Below, in pieces: positions 1 through 12,448 of a stretch of DNA of 64,000 bases. Every line of letters begins with the position of its first letter. Positions within the stretch are counted from its first letter, which is position 1. The notes under the pieces are model-generated. The model saw only the letters and a list, made by a program, of their open reading frames with translations, was not told the origin of the DNA and searched no databases. The position numbers and the translations under genes were made by a program. Source of the DNA: Typhlomys cinereus (Eukaryota; Chordata; Mammalia; Rodentia; Platacanthomyidae); contig JALPQD010000159.1 in assembly GCA_023101885.1 (NCBI GenBank), positions 648,566 through 712,565 on the forward strand, written 5' to 3'.

Positions 1-198
1 CATGTCACCAGGTTCTTGAACATTTACCTTTTGTGCTGATCTATCTTATTAGCCCCATGAGGCTGTTTCAATTAATTCCAATATATATGTAAGAGGGAGG
101 ACCTAAGTTGGAGAGAAATATCCATTGCTTGATCCAAAAGTTATGTTTCAGTTTTCTCATTATCGTTTCGGTGCCCAGGAGAAAAATTTTTGTAAATT

Positions 199-202
<4 letters not shown>

Positions 203-249
<47 letters not shown>

Positions 250-267
250 ATGCGTTTGTGTGTGTGT
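203..267. repeat. (TG)n microsatellite
   Basis: About 22 uninterrupted TG units at 205-248 follow a short TA run, then an imperfect TG extension to 267. Open frames over it encode His-Thr repeats on the minus strand and are artefacts of the dinucleotide repeat. Confidence 0.97.
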
Positions 268-900
268 AATAAAATGAAAATAGATGTTCTTGAATGGATG
301 AGTCACGTACTGAATGAGTGAAGTAGTAAATGAATGTATCAATATGCTCTAGCCTAGCCTTCAGTACACTAGTCAAATTTATGAAACATTATCAGATCAT
401 GCATCTGCATAAGATATAATTGACAAGAAGGTTAAGCAAAACTGACTTAACAAGGAAGTCAAGAAGAGATTATCCTTGCCATAGTGCAGTTAAAAAATTT
501 AAGACATACTAGCACAAATATTACACCAGTTATGTTCTATGAGCAGTAAAGCAATTAAAACAGAGAACATATAGATGAATGACACTGAATTAGGATTCTC
601 TAGATAAGCCTTTGACTTTGAAAGATGCTTTTATGCATACAAATCATTTCCCCTTTTGCATAACAACTTAAAATGGGAAAATGATGACTAAGAGGGTGAA
701 AAAAAGGTCAAAGATTTTTATCATCTTATCTTAATAAGAATAACCACATCTTTCAAAGCCACATTAATTCTTTGAAGGTTTCAAACAATTTATAGCTTGA
801 GACTTGTGTTGCATATAAATAAAATATTTGTCCAAAATGTCCTAAGATTTCACATTTTAAAAACAGTTTGATTATTCATTTATGATCACGGAGACAGATT
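268..900. other. Unassigned AT-rich DNA
   Basis: No RNA gene, long frame or repeat that I recognise. The sequence is AT-rich and single-copy-looking. It may contain diverged repeats that only a library search would reveal. Confidence 0.5.
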
Positions 901-1850
901 AGAGAGTAAGAAAGAGAAGAATGAAAAAGTACTGACATATACTTAGGACCATAAACAAAACTTAACTTAAAATTGTCCAGTGATATAATGCACAAAATGA
1001 AACTTCTACAAAAAACAGAACCATAAATCTTCCTTATCTTCATTAGTTAAAGTTTTTAGATATGACCCCCAAATAGAAGCAGTAGCAAAAAGATAAGCTG
1101 GAAATTCTAAATATTAGAGAAAATGTGTTTTTCAAGTCTACCATGAAGCATATAAATTTCCATGGATGACAGATTTAATTATTCATATGATGCAGGTATT
1201 ATATCTAGAATATATAAAGAGAACCTAAAATTGAGCATTAAAAAGATAAATAACTAATTTGATTTCACAATGGGTTCCATTTTTCCCCTATATATGGTCA
1301 AGAAATACATGAAAAGATTCTCAACAACATTAACCATTAGTAAAATCGAAATAACCATCTTCACTCTTAGTAGAATGGGTACAATCAAAAGAGGGATAAC
1401 AAACAAGTGTTTTTAAAATGTAAAGAAATGGGGAGCTCTCATACACTTCTAGTGTGAAAGTGAAAAATGAAGCCTGACAATTACTAAAATATTGTATGTA
1501 GTTACCACCCAACTTTTTACTTGGTAAAAAAAAGTGAAAAATATTCACTGAAAACATTATCAATTTTTGTAATCTAAAGAAGGGAAATATTAAAAAGAAG
1601 TAAGTTTGGTAAGTTTATACAAAACCACAATTTACATAGTGCAGATGAATGAACTTTCACACTACTGCTTCCATTCTTTTCTTTCAAAAGTCAGTGGCAA
1701 AACCCTTATGCCAGTAAGTTCTATGTAACAGTATGCAGGAAAAAGGATAGAAATATTTTAAGTTAGAATGAAAGTGTAAAATGTAAAGTTCCATTAAGAA
1801 AATTACATACTAAGAAACTTCCCTTCATGCAAACTGCTTTTTTATCTACA
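900..1850 (+). mobile_element. Ancient L1 fragment, ORF2 C-terminal part
   Basis: The stretch follows the order of words seen in old mammalian L1 ORF2 tails. 'gatatgaccccca' lies near 1060, where old L1s describe the end of the conserved C-terminal domain. 'tatctagaatatataaag' follows near 1201, 'gattctcaacaacattaa' near 1315, and a diverged counterpart of the 'gagctctcatacac' block near 1432. Frame is lost throughout, with many indels. It is far more diverged than the young L1s after 7580, so it belongs to an older lineage. The limits are approximate. Confidence 0.65.
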
Positions 1851-2877
1851 TATGACTTGAAAGTGGAAGGGTACAGGTGGTGGGTTTGAGCTACAAGTTG
1901 GGAAAGAAAAGCGAGGGAAAGGGAATATGACAACTCTCACTGAGACTTTATGTCTCAGTAAAATCTCAGTATAGAAATTCATGGTTTAAAGCTAGGTGAT
2001 CAAATACATAGAGGCTATATACTACTTGACTACTGACTGAATAATTCCAGTGGTTGAACAAAATGACTAACAAGTATTACCATGCAGCTGTGGAGCCCTA
2101 AAGAAATTTTAGACAGACTATTAAGCTATGATCTATGAAGCCAGCTTTTCTTCATCCAAGTGATTAGAATTTAATAAGTTGGCCTACTTAGCTTTGAGTT
2201 GTTCACAGAAGGAAAAAAAAAAGCTGTTTGAGAAATAAGCTTTTAAGAAGATTTATGTCTCATATCCTAATAGGCAATTTATCCAATTGTCAAATTCTTC
2301 AAAGTGTCTTTAGCAATAAGGAATGGTTAAAAATGTATGGAAACTGCCTCCAGGGAGTTTATTTTGTCTAATACACAAGGTAAATTTTTACATCAGTATC
2401 TACATTACAATGTCATGGTAGTCCATGTAAGGCCAAAGAAAATTTCAGCTGGAAGAGTTAAGAGAAGATTTCCCAAAGAGAAAAGTATCATTTTATTAGA
2501 CTCCAGGGGTGCATGATGTTCAGAATAAAGCAGGGGTGTTTTGCATGCAAATGAAATTAAAACTGATTCATTTTGATTAAAGTCTGCAAAGAAGAGTGAA
2601 AGTAAATAAAGCTGGGTTTCAGAAATTCATAGCTAATAAATAACAGATCTGTTATATCTGAAGCATAAAGCTGACAATATGTACTTAATAGTTTTAATTA
2701 GCTTCAATTCACCAAGTCTTATTCAAGTATTAGTCATAGAGAATTGGAGAGCAGAAAATCTTCAGGCAAAGTCAGCATATAGCATACCATTGTAAAAGTG
2801 ATATCTAAAGAATTTTGGATCAGAATGCAGGTATGATTTAGACCTGTCAATGTTAATAAGAATACCTGTTTTACTTA

Positions 2878-2878
<1 letters not shown>
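1850..2878. other. Unassigned AT-rich DNA
   Basis: No gene, RNA or repeat recognised. Base composition is ordinary for AT-rich intergenic or intronic mammalian DNA. Confidence 0.5.
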
Positions 2879-2938
<60 letters not shown>

Positions 2939-2975
2939 CAGAGAGAGACAGAGAGACAGAGAGAGAGAGAGAGAC
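2879..2975. repeat. Compound (TG)n-(GA)n microsatellite
   Basis: Eleven TG units (2879-2900) switch directly to a (GA)n run with interspersed GACA units up to 2975. The GA part is a purine-only strand, able in principle to form triplex (H-DNA). Frames across it give Cys-Val then Arg-Glu repeats and are not genes. Confidence 0.97.
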
Positions 2976-4060
2976 TATGGGTCAAGGGATTCTCTCCACA
3001 GGGTCTTCCAGGGTCAAACAGAGGCCATGCAGGTTTTCAGCAGGCCCCTTACCATGTAGTTTTGTGTGACTGAGACAATGGAGATTACATTAATAACATA
3101 TTGGAAAATACACTCATTTCAATGAAAAGACTAAAAATTATATACAACATAGCTTCTCCAGTGATGTTTATGATGAAAATCCCAGTTTCCTGAACACTGG
3201 TCAAAGTACTGAGGACATTCTGTCTTTGAGATTTTGATCGAAATTAAATGTTCTACCAAGGCTCCATTCCTATCACAGACGACAAACAATTTTAAAGAAT
3301 ACTGAGGTCTATTTTTTCCACACATGCAAGTTTGAAAATCAAAGTTCATGATTATCAGTGAGGTGGTTCCATTAGCAAAGTAATTAAATCATAGGAAATG
3401 TAAAAGTGTTTGAAGATTGGTTTTCAAATAGAATGCTAATTTTTTCACAGCAATGAGAAAACCTCATCTATGTATTAATAAAAAGACAAGAATACCATAT
3501 GCTTGACTATCCCACAGGTCTCATTCCAGGATATTGTTGAATACAAAAATCATTTTATAAGAGCAGAAGGCAACATACTTTCTGATAATTTGTTCCCAGA
3601 TGGCTTCATGAAAGTGTTATTTCTAGGAATAAATGTACAGTGCTAATAGTAAAATATGGAATTCTTACTTGACATGCTTCAGTAAAATTCCTTGATATAC
3701 CAAATAAAACAAAAGGTGCATTCAATTTTATACTCATTTTAGCAGAAATATTCATTCATTGCTTATTCAATCTTCAGTGAGACGTGATTTATATTTGTGC
3801 TTTTGCCATGTGTTTCCCCCTTTCATTCTGTCAGTAATTTAGATATTAAGAAGGCAAGAGGAACTGAAGAAGGAAACATTAATGAACCAATGCTGTGTGG
3901 AATTTTTTTTTATTTTTGGATATTTCTACCTGGCCATAAGGAATTTTATTACTTACCCTTCGGGTATTAAGGTAACAGATGATAGATGGACAATGTTTTC
4001 TCTCACAACAGAAAACAAATGTGAACTGAGATACATAAAACTCTAAATGAAATAAATCCT
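2976..4060. other. Unassigned AT-rich DNA
   Basis: No convincing gene or repeat. A minus-strand frame at 3131-3349 (72 codons) has no recognised domain and no clear splice signals around it, so I do not call it. Confidence 0.5.
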
Positions 4061-4131
4061 TGGCCTAGGTCTCAGCTCAATGTTAGAGGGTTTGCCTAGC
4101 AAGTGCAAAACTCGAGTTTCAATCTGAGTAC
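4061..4131 (+). repeat. ID-type SINE (tRNA-Ala-derived)
   Basis: The segment carries the ID core in order: a diverged A box around 'ctcagctcaatgttagagg', then 'tttgcctagcaagtgcaaaa', then a B-box-like 'cgagtttcaatctgag'. ID elements are rodent-specific SINEs transcribed by RNA polymerase III and mobilised by L1. This copy is about 70 bp, diverged, and lacks a clear poly(A) tail. Confidence 0.75.
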
Positions 4132-5940
4132 TGAACAAATAAAGCATAGCTTTTGGAAATTGATGTTTATTCCATGCAATTTTGATGATTATGTACAGAC
4201 TACATTTACAAATTTATTAACCTCTTAGCTATTCAGTATTTAGTTTGAAAGTTAGTATTCTATGTGGTAGGACTGTATGATAAAAGAACACAAAGTATCA
4301 CCTGTCCTCATAGAGGTAGTATTACAAAGGGAAGGGAAACGGGATTCCAAAGGCATGGGAAAAGGAAATAAATGGCTGAGCAGAGATATTGTTAGACTTT
4401 ACTAAGTGCTATTGAATAAAATGTTAAAATGTAGACATAATGAGTGAATAGGAACTGCACATAATTCAAATTAATTTTCATGATTGACTTTACATTATGC
4501 AGTTTTATATTTTTAGAAATGTCTTCAAAAATCATTAAGTTAATTTTTGTACTGTACTGAATCAGTGTTAAACCAAATTTGTTTTATTATTGCTTCATCA
4601 GGTAATTTGTTCTGTGCCAAAACTGTTCAATTATTCTGCTATTTTAAAACATTGTGTAGTACTACCAGACTTTTGGCTGATATTCAGGTACTGTGTGCTC
4701 AGTATTAAAGTATAATTTGAACACACCTGATTATAGATTTAAGACAGGAGAAATGGATATTTACAGAAAGTTCCTGAAACGCAATTACTTGAAAAAATCA
4801 ATGGTATTTTATTATTTTGTACATGCTATTTTCATTCATTAAAGAATTATACATTCATAGGGATCCTTAGTTAACAACACTGATATTGAAATAGATATCA
4901 ACAAAGACACCTAGATATTATAAATATGTACATATACATGAAAGCAAAAATAAAACCATCAGGACAGTAATTAATTTGAGAGAAGAGAGAAGAATGAAAT
5001 GAATTTATGGGATTCTGATAATGCTTTAATTTTTTTCTAAATGGTGATTGCAATAGTGTCTCCATGTCTGGGTCTAGGATACTTGTTCATCAGTATAGCT
5101 AGGTTCAAAGTATTACATATATCATTTAAGAATACTTCTTTAAGTTTGTTATCCACCACATTCTCACATTTATAACATGCAGAGGTGATTTTACCAATGC
5201 AAATTTCTCTAATGGCTTCATGAATTCTTAAACAAGGGTTCATCTGTTGGTAATTACATGAAAATCAGTAAGTTTGATCCTTCAAATCCACAGGCAGTAT
5301 AGAATCATAGACATAACCAAGTAAATGTTCATCAGATTTGAAAGTGGAATATGTCTATTGAATATTTTAGACTTCTTTTTCTTCCCATTGTTCTCCAAAT
5401 ATAGTGTAACTATTAATGTAACACTTTTTATTCCTTTAGAAAATATAAGTACTCTTGTGGATGTGGAAGTATATACCTGTGCTATTTTCAAGAGCAATGC
5501 AGTCGTGGATTTCAATATCAACAGGCTTAATATCTAAATGTGTAATTAATGCAAATGGATAAATATGTTTCTAAAATTTAAAAGATCTCTTATTCTGCAT
5601 GTATTATTAAGATTGTTCCACATTGAAAATTAAAATGATCTACAAAGTTCCTTATACTGAGAACACAATGCTTTTTTCACTGTCCATTTCAGATAGCAGA
5701 AAACTGCAGAATATGTGTAAATGATAATTTCTAAATATAAAGAACGTTGCATTTCATATTTGTTCACATAAAAATGAACTTCTTTGCATTTGACATAATT
5801 AGCACACTTAGGTTTTCTAAAATTGTCTCCGTATTGATGTTTCAGAAATGCAGTTCATAAGATGATAATGTTCTTATTGTGGTGATTGCTTCTGTTTACT
5901 CTGCAATTAAACTTATACAGCAAATGAATAGAAACACCTT
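4132..5940. other. Unassigned AT-rich DNA
   Basis: No recognised gene. A weak mammalian-wide-repeat flavour occurs near 4290-4410 ('cctgtcctcatagagg'), too diverged to name. Frames at 5037-5243 (-) and 5282-5537 (both strands) are short and show no domain. Confidence 0.45.
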
Positions 5941-5944
5941 GATT

Positions 5945-6130
5945 TGATTGAATACTATATATCGAGTGCTTATTATGTGGCAGCACCTTTCTGCCTGTTA
6001 ATCATATTTAATTGTCACAAAATTCTTATAATGATGGTTTTATTTCATGTGCATGGATATATAAATTTAGAGAAAGCTTAATTGGCTAAAGATGTAGAAA
6101 TTAAATTGCAATTAGAAAAATTTCAAGACT
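5945..6130 (+). repeat. MIR SINE
   Basis: The order of words follows the MIR consensus: 'gagtgcttattatgtggcag', a diverged 'taatcatatttaattgtcaca' block, an oligo-T/A block where MIR has 'ccattttacag', and 'agagaaagcttaattggct' where MIR has 'agagaggttaagtaacttgcc'. MIR is an ancient tRNA-derived SINE shared by mammals, which fits the heavy divergence. Confidence 0.72.
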
Positions 6131-6519
6131 TTTCATTTAGCTTTATGTCTTCAAAGACTGTTCATTTTCACTATAAAAATATTTTATGCTAAGAATGAAT
6201 AGAACAGAGAAGAGTTAAAGAACAGTAGAAGTAGTAATAAAAATTTTATGTGTGGGGATATGCCAATTGAAGATTTGAGACAAAGACAGGCCTGCAGGTA
6301 GGCAAGCATGATTTTGGGATCATGTGGTAGTTTCAATCTTCATTCTTTCCATGACAGCTGATCAATTACCAGTCATATAACAGGAAGGTTTCATTTTTCC
6401 ACTATAGTCTTTTTGAAGGCAGCCCATCCAACTGAAATGATATGGCAGCTAACTGCTTCTTGCTTTAAATTACTTTCAAACATAGCAACATAAGCCCTTT
6501 CTAATAAGCTGGATGGCCA
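6131..6519. other. Unassigned AT-rich DNA
   Basis: I see no gene, RNA or identifiable repeat here. Confidence 0.45.
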
Positions 6520-7420
6520 TAGATGTTCTGTTTTGAGAGATATGTACTAATGTTCTTTGTCCAATTACAAATCAGTTTAGTTGTAATTTTGCATCATTTG
6601 AAATTCTTCCTTATGTCTTGACATCACCCACTTGTCAAATGCACAATTTCCAAATAAATTCTTGTGTCTACTGTGTCTTTTCACTGAGGTGATTGTTTCC
6701 TTTGCTGTGCCAAAGTGCTTTAGTTTCACACAATCCCACTTTTTAAAATTCTGTCTAGATTCCTGTATATTTGATGTATGGACAGAAAATCCTTAAACAT
6801 TTTAATAGCCTAAATCTTCCCCCATATTTCTGTTTCCAGTTGTTTCATAGTTCCTGATTTGAAATTTAATTTCTCAGTTGGGTTTATGACTTATAAAAGT
6901 TAGCAGTAACTTTTCATTCTTTCTGAATATCTAATTAATCCAGTACTACTTACTAAGGGCTATCTTTTTTCTAATGTCTGCTGCTAGAAGCAATTTGCAT
7001 AGAAGTCACTCAACTAGAGGTGTGTGAATTAATTTTATGTCTCTGTATTACTTTGTGTGTGTGCATATGTGTGTGTGTGAGAAAGAGAGAAAAAAGAGAG
7101 AGAGTGATAGAGAAAAGAGAAAGGGTTTTTGTAGCAGGGTTCCTTGGATTTCTACAGCTTTGTGGCACACTAGAAGTTAGGTATTATTATCTCTATCACT
7201 TTCTCAATATTTGGTCATTTTTATTTTGCTTAGCTATAATATTTTCTAGTTCCATCCAAAACATAAGAATTTTTTGTTTGTTAATTTCTGTTACTGTTGT
7301 CTTGAAAAGTATTTTCTGACATTTTGAGATATATAAACATTGTAACAATATTGATTCTTCCTTGAACCCACTCAAATCAGACATTTTCATTATCTTACTC
7401 ACTAGTTTATGTCATTCATT
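6520..7420 (-). mobile_element. Ancient L1 fragment, antisense ORF2
   Basis: Read on the minus strand this is the C-terminal half of an old L1 ORF2. In + orientation the tell-tale blocks are 'tgttctgttttgagagat' (6526), 'gattgtttcctttgctgtgc' (6692), 'tttagtttcacacaatccca' (6720) and 'aacaatattgattcttcc' (7344). All are in the order expected for antisense L1. A (TG)n/(GA)n tract interrupts it at 7053-7124. It is heavily diverged, so this is an old lineage and not the young family that starts at 7580. Confidence 0.72.
7053..7124. repeat. (TG)n-(GA)n compound microsatellite
   Basis: Imperfect TG units followed by a purine tract of GAAAGAGAGA type. It lies inside the ancient antisense L1. Confidence 0.9.
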
Positions 7421-7579
7421 CTCATATGACATCCACATATATATCTCTAGTATCGTCTTGTGATCACTAGTTCCACATATCAAACGTACCTTCAGTGCCA
7501 CAATGTGATTATTTACTACATGGCACAAAACCCCCCTGGTATCCCTTTATTTCTTTTATATGAAAATATGCTTTCACTG

Positions 7580-8491
7580 TAGGGTGGGACCCCGGGACAC
7601 CTTCTCCCTCCCTCACCCCACGTCCGGCTGCACCCAGGCTGCCTCAGGCTTTGGCCTGGGCCATGCCCTGGGACCCCGGGACCCTTTCTCTCTCCCGCAC
7701 CGCCTTTGTCCGACAGACCCACCTCCCCCATGCTCCACCAGGCCCCCAGGTGAGTTCCCGCCCAACCCCACCCAGGTCACCCCATGTCCAGTTTTGGCCT
7801 GGGCCACGCCCCAGGCCCCAGGCCCCTTTCTCTCTCCCGCCTGCCTCTCAGCCCAACTGGACAGGATGTGCTAGTTTTCCTCCATCCCTGGAGGTTGGGT
7901 GGGGTACTAAGCCAAGTCCCAGGTTCAGGGTGAAGAATTCTGCCATCAACTTCAGCCCCTCTGCTTCTCTGGCCCACCAGGGACCCACGCACGTGGTCTA
8001 CAGAAGACACCCTGCTACTCAGAATTCAATAGAGTCCAAAGAAAACTCAAGCAAAGTTCTAAGGGTCAAAGGCCATACATCTGTAAACCTCTACAATCAT
8101 CCTATCACATGGGAGAGATTATTCACATCCAGCCCCAAAATAAGTAAATCTTTTTTTCACCTTACTGTTCCTTTCTAATATTAATCACTATAGATTAACT
8201 TTTCCATAAAGCCACCCCAAAAACACAATTCCAGGGATCATACGACTTACCCTCACATATCACCAAGATAATAAATCATAAAAGTGCACTACCATACTAA
8301 TATTCACTCCTTGTCTACTTAACCTGACTTAATTGATGTACTAACAACTTCAACTAAGAAATAACAATAATAAAAGACAAAGATACCCAACCCCAAGGTA
8401 AGCACTAGTAATAACTGCCCAAGTGTAGGAATACCAACTAAATCAGTCAAAAACACAAAGAAATTGAAAAGCCCTAGAAGACAAAACAACA
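7580..8491 (+). promoter_or_regulatory. L1 5' UTR / internal promoter of element A
   Basis: A GC-rich block (7580-8010) contains two similar monomer-like units, each with 'ttggcctgggcca' (7641 and 7793) followed by a C/T-rich 'tttctctctcccgc' word. It passes into an AT-rich leader before ORF1. L1 5' UTRs carry the internal RNA polymerase II promoter. A consensus 5' splice site CAG|GTGAGT lies at 7747-7755. Frames in the GC-rich part are not genes. Confidence 0.75.
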
Positions 8492-9588
8492 ATGCCCAAG
8501 GCAAAGTGCAGATCCATGAGAAACAAAACCCAAGAAGACCAATCTCCCACTGAAAGAATGAACCCCTTAATGATGGATTCCAACCAGAACAAATTCACAG
8601 AAAACAGCCAAGAAAGCCAGACCCAAGACAACGACTTTCAAAGTATGATCATTACCATTATTAATACTATGAAAGAGGAAATCCCAAAGGAGTTAAACAA
8701 CAGAATCAAACACTTTGAACAGGAACACAACAGGCACTTGGAGGAGTTGAGAAAAACAGTTCAAGAAACAAAAATAGGTATAGAGCAATTAAAACAGTCT
8801 CAGGCAGAGTATAATATTGAATTAAAAGACAAGCTATCTTCAACCCAAAGCTCAACAGAGAGTCTTATCAGCAGAACTAAGGAAGCAGAAAATAGAATTT
8901 CAGACCTTGAAGACAAAGTGGGAGAATTAACCAGCTCAATGGAAGAGATTGTTAAATCCAAAAACATACTTGAGAAGAACATTCAAGAGATACAGGCCAC
9001 CCTGAACAAGCCTAACATGCGCATTCATGGAATACCAGAACAAGAATCCCAAAATACCACACCTGAGGAAATATTTCAGATCATAAAATGAAAATTTCCC
9101 TCAACTGAAGAATGAGATGCCATTCCAAATACAAGAGGCATCTCACACTCCAAACAGATATGACCAAAATAGAAAATCGCCATGGCAAATAATATTCAAA
9201 ACACTCCATATTCAAGACAAAGAAAAGGTGCTGAGAGCTTCAAGAGAAAAAAAGCAATCACTTTTAAAGATAAATCTATTGAAATAACAAATGACTTCTC
9301 AATGGAAACAAAGGAAAAGCAATTATTGCCTGGAGAGACGTACCTCAAGTATTAAATGAGCAAAAATGCCAACCCAGACTGATATACCCGGCAAAACTAT
9401 CTGTCATGGTCCAAGGAGAAAGAAAAATTTTCCAGCACAAAGACAACTTGAAGGGATACATGTCTATCAAACCAGGCCTTCAAAAAATGCTAGAAATGAT
9501 ACTCAAACTTGAAGAAAAGAACAAGCATATCCAGGAGTACAGAAGGGAAGTATAATACCACCAAAACATAAATATCAAAATCCACTAA
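8492..9588 (+). pseudogene. L1 ORF1 remnant (element A)
   Basis: L1 ORF1p is a trimeric RNA-binding chaperone: N-terminal region, coiled coil, RRM and C-terminal domain. The first 199 codons (8492-9091) are open and include the heptad-rich coiled coil and the start of the RRM (RIHGIPEQES motif). A frameshift at about 9085 then breaks it. The rest survives out of frame, including the 'YPAKLS' C-terminal-domain word, to about 9588. It is the homologue of the intact copy at 31062-32174. Confidence 0.85.
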
Positions 9589-9597
9589 ACATAAAAA

Positions 9598-11431
9598 ATG
9601 TGCAGAATTAAAAATAATTTCTCTATTATAACATTAAATGTCAATGGTATTAACTCACCGATTAAGAGACACAGATTACAAACTTGGATTAAAAATCACA
9701 ACCCATCAATCTGCTGCCTTCAGGAAACTCATCTCACCACAAAAGATGGGCACATCCTAAAAATGAAAGGCTGGTCCAAAATTCTGCAAGCTAATGGAAC
9801 CAGGAAACAGGAAGTGTAGCCATTATGCTGGTGGACAAAGTGGACTTCAAACCCCAAAAAATCATAAGAGACACAGGTGGATACTACGTTTAAGTGACAG
9901 GTACAATTCACCAGGAAGACTTCACAATACTGAACATACATGCACCCAAAACGGGCCCTCCACATTCATTAAGAAAATCCTACAGTGTCTAAAGGGAGAA
10001 ATCAAAACCCCAAACGATAATTCTTGGGGATTTCAACACCGCCCTCTCAACATGGGATAGATCAACAGGTCAAAAGCTTAACAGGGACACTTTGGAACTT
10101 AATCAAACCCTTAAGGAAATGGTCCTTACAGAACTCAATTGAACTTTTCATCTACGTACTAAAGAATACACATTTTTCTCAGCAGCACACGGAACTTTCT
10201 CCAAAATAGATCACATGTTGGGCCACAAAATTAATCTCCACATATACAGGAAAGGTGAAATTTTAGCCTGTGCCCTATCAGACCACCATGGCCTAAAGCT
10301 GGACATTCAAAACACAACAAAAGACAGAAAATGCACTAACTCCTGGAAACTTAACACTATGATTCTGAATGAGGACTGGATTCAGGAAGAAATTAAAAAG
10401 GAAATTCAAGATTTCCTGAAAGTGAATGATAATGAAAATACAACTCACCAAAATCTTTGGGACACAATGAAAGCTGTCCTAAGAGGTAAGTTCATAGCTC
10501 TTAATGCCTACATCAAAAAAATGGAAACATCAGAAATAAACAACTTAACAATGCAGCTTAAGGCTTTAGAAAAACTGGACCAATCTGATCCCACAAATAG
10601 TAGAAGAGAGGAGATTAGCAAAATAAGGGGAGAAATATCTGAAATCAAGATTAGGAAAACGATAGAGAAAATTAACCAGTTAAAACCTGTTTCATTGAAA
10701 AAAATCAATAAGATTGATACACCCCTAGCTAAATTAACCAAAAACAAGAGACAGAAAACCCAAATTAACAAAATTATGAATGAAAATAGAGTTATCAAGA
10801 CTGTTACCCAAGAAATCCAGAGAATTATAACATCATATTTCAAAAACTTACACTCTGTGAAATATGACAACACAAAAGAGGTGGATGAATTCCTAAGTAA
10901 ACACAACTTACCTAAATTGAATCAGGAAGTAGTGAACTATTTAAATTGTCCTATAACATATAAGGAAATTGAGGAAGTAATCTTGAATTTTCCCACAAAA
11001 AAATGTCCTGGAACAGATGGATTCAGCATAGAGTTCTACCACACATTTAAGGAGTTAATGACACCAACACTACTTAAACTGTTCCAACAAACAGCAAAGG
11101 AAGGAACACTACCAAATACCTTCTATGAAGCTAATATTGTTTTAATTCCAAAACCTAATAAAGACTTACATAAAAGAGAAAACTATAGGCCGATCTCTCT
11201 GATGAACACAGATGCAAAGATTCAAAAGAAAGTCTTAGCAAATAGTATTCAAAAACATATCAAAAAGATCATTCATGGGGACCAAGTAGGCTTCATCCCC
11301 AGGACACAAGGTTGGTTCAACATACGCAAATCAATAAATGTAATTCACAATGTAAACATGACTTAATTCCAAATGGATCAAGGACCTTGATTTAAGGCCA
11401 GAGTCTATAAAAACCATAGTCGAAAGGGTAG
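9598..11431 (+). pseudogene. L1 ORF2 remnant (element A): endonuclease and partial reverse transcriptase
   Basis: ORF2p nicks the target and reverse transcribes L1 RNA. The N-terminal AP-like endonuclease begins at 9598 with the ITLNVNGINSP and LQETHLTT motifs; a frameshift follows about 75 codons later. A long open run, 10215-11366 (383 codons), covers the end of the endonuclease, the linker and the start of the RT with the [16 protein letters not shown] and [12 protein letters not shown] motifs. The catalytic FADD box is missing because of the deletion at 11358. Not functional. Confidence 0.85.
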
Positions 11432-12448
11432 GCAAAACTGGATCTCCACATGCAGAAGATTAAAACTGGACCCGTACTTGTCACCATGTACAAGACTTAA
11501 TTCCAAATGGATCAAGGACTTTGATATCAGGCCAGAGACTATAAAAACCATAGTTGAATGGATGGGGAACTCCCTCGAGCTGATTGGGCTAGGCCAACAT
11601 TTCCTAAACAGACATCCAATGGCACAGTCACTGCTACAAACTCTCAACAGTTGGGATCTTGTGAAATTAAAGAGCTTCTGTTCAGATAAAGAGATTGTAA
11701 CACGAGCTCAAAGGCAACCCAAAGAATGGGAGAAAATCTTCACTAACCACACATCTGATAGAACTCTGCTGTCCGGAGTGCACAAAGAACTTAGAAAACT
11801 AAACACCAAGGAAACCAATGGCCCAATTAAAAAATGGGCCCTGGAACTTAAAAGAAAATTTACCAGGGTTGAAATTAAATGTCTAACAAATATCTTAAAA
11901 AATGCTCCACTTCCTTAGCCATCAGGGAAATGCAAATCAAAACTTCCCTGAGATATCATCTCACCCTGGTCAGGATGGCAAAAATCCACAATACAAGCAA
12001 CAACAAATGCTGGAGAGGATGTGGAGAGAGGGGTACTGTCCTACATTGCTGGTGGGATTGCAGGCTCACACAGCCACTCTGGCGAGCCATCTGGAGATTC
12101 TTAAAGAAATTAAAGATTGAAATGCCATATGATTCTGCTATTCCACTTTTGGGAATAACCCCCCATACAGCAGAGGTTCACCTCGATAGCACAAGAATGA
12201 CCATTTTCATAGCAGCACTGTTTACAATAGTAAAGTCATGGAATCAACCCAAATGTCCAACAACATTTGACGAGTAGATAAGGAAACAGTGGTACATCTA
12301 TACAATGGAGTATTACTCAGCCATCAAAAATGATGAATTACTGGAATTTGCTGGGAAATGGATGTCATTAGAAACAATTATATTAAGTGAAGTATCCCAG
12401 ACCCAGAAAATTAAGTGCCGTATGTATTCCCTAATAGGTGGCTCCTAG
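11432..12448 (+). pseudogene. L1 ORF2 C-terminal domain (A2)
   Basis: Frames 11478-11918 and 11879-12277 together encode the ORF2 C-terminal segment. It includes the cysteine/histidine-rich [18 protein letters not shown] motif, [15 protein letters not shown] and the terminal YTMEYYSAIKNDE and SLIGGS words. A frameshift near 11875 and a stop after 'CPTTFDE' break it. The domain binds nucleic acid in L1 ORF2p. Confidence 0.85.

Larger units (their letters stand above)
7580..11431 (+). mobile_element. Young L1 element A, 5' part (5' UTR, ORF1, ORF2 to RT)
   Basis: This is the left part of a nearly full-length L1. It starts with a GC-rich 5' UTR (about 7580-8010), then an AT-rich leader, ORF1 (8492-9588) and ORF2 from 9598. 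ORF2 carries an internal deletion at about 11358: the reverse transcriptase reading is cut before the FADD motif and joined to the C-terminal region. Similar words on both sides (a 'caccatrta' type match) suggest a microhomology or slippage deletion of about 1.6 kb. Copy A2 breaks the element at 11431; its 3' part resumes at 13489. Confidence 0.85.

Noticed and set aside
68..376. His-Thr and similar dipeptide-repeat frames (also 2850-3069, 25681-26011, 26606-27089)
   Set aside because: Translations of TG/GA microsatellites with no conserved flanks.
7516..8178. Several overlapping frames (60-175 codons, both strands) in GC-rich DNA
   Set aside because: They lie in the L1 5' UTR. They are Pro/Gly/Arg-rich by composition, have no domain, and similar frames arise in the other L1 promoters (18244-18606, 30024-30600, 39031-39342, 51854-52293).
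11363..11563. Apparent tandem duplication of about 70 bp in ORF2
   Set aside because: Explained by insertion of A2 at 11431/11432 with a target duplication. The host sequence continues at 13489.
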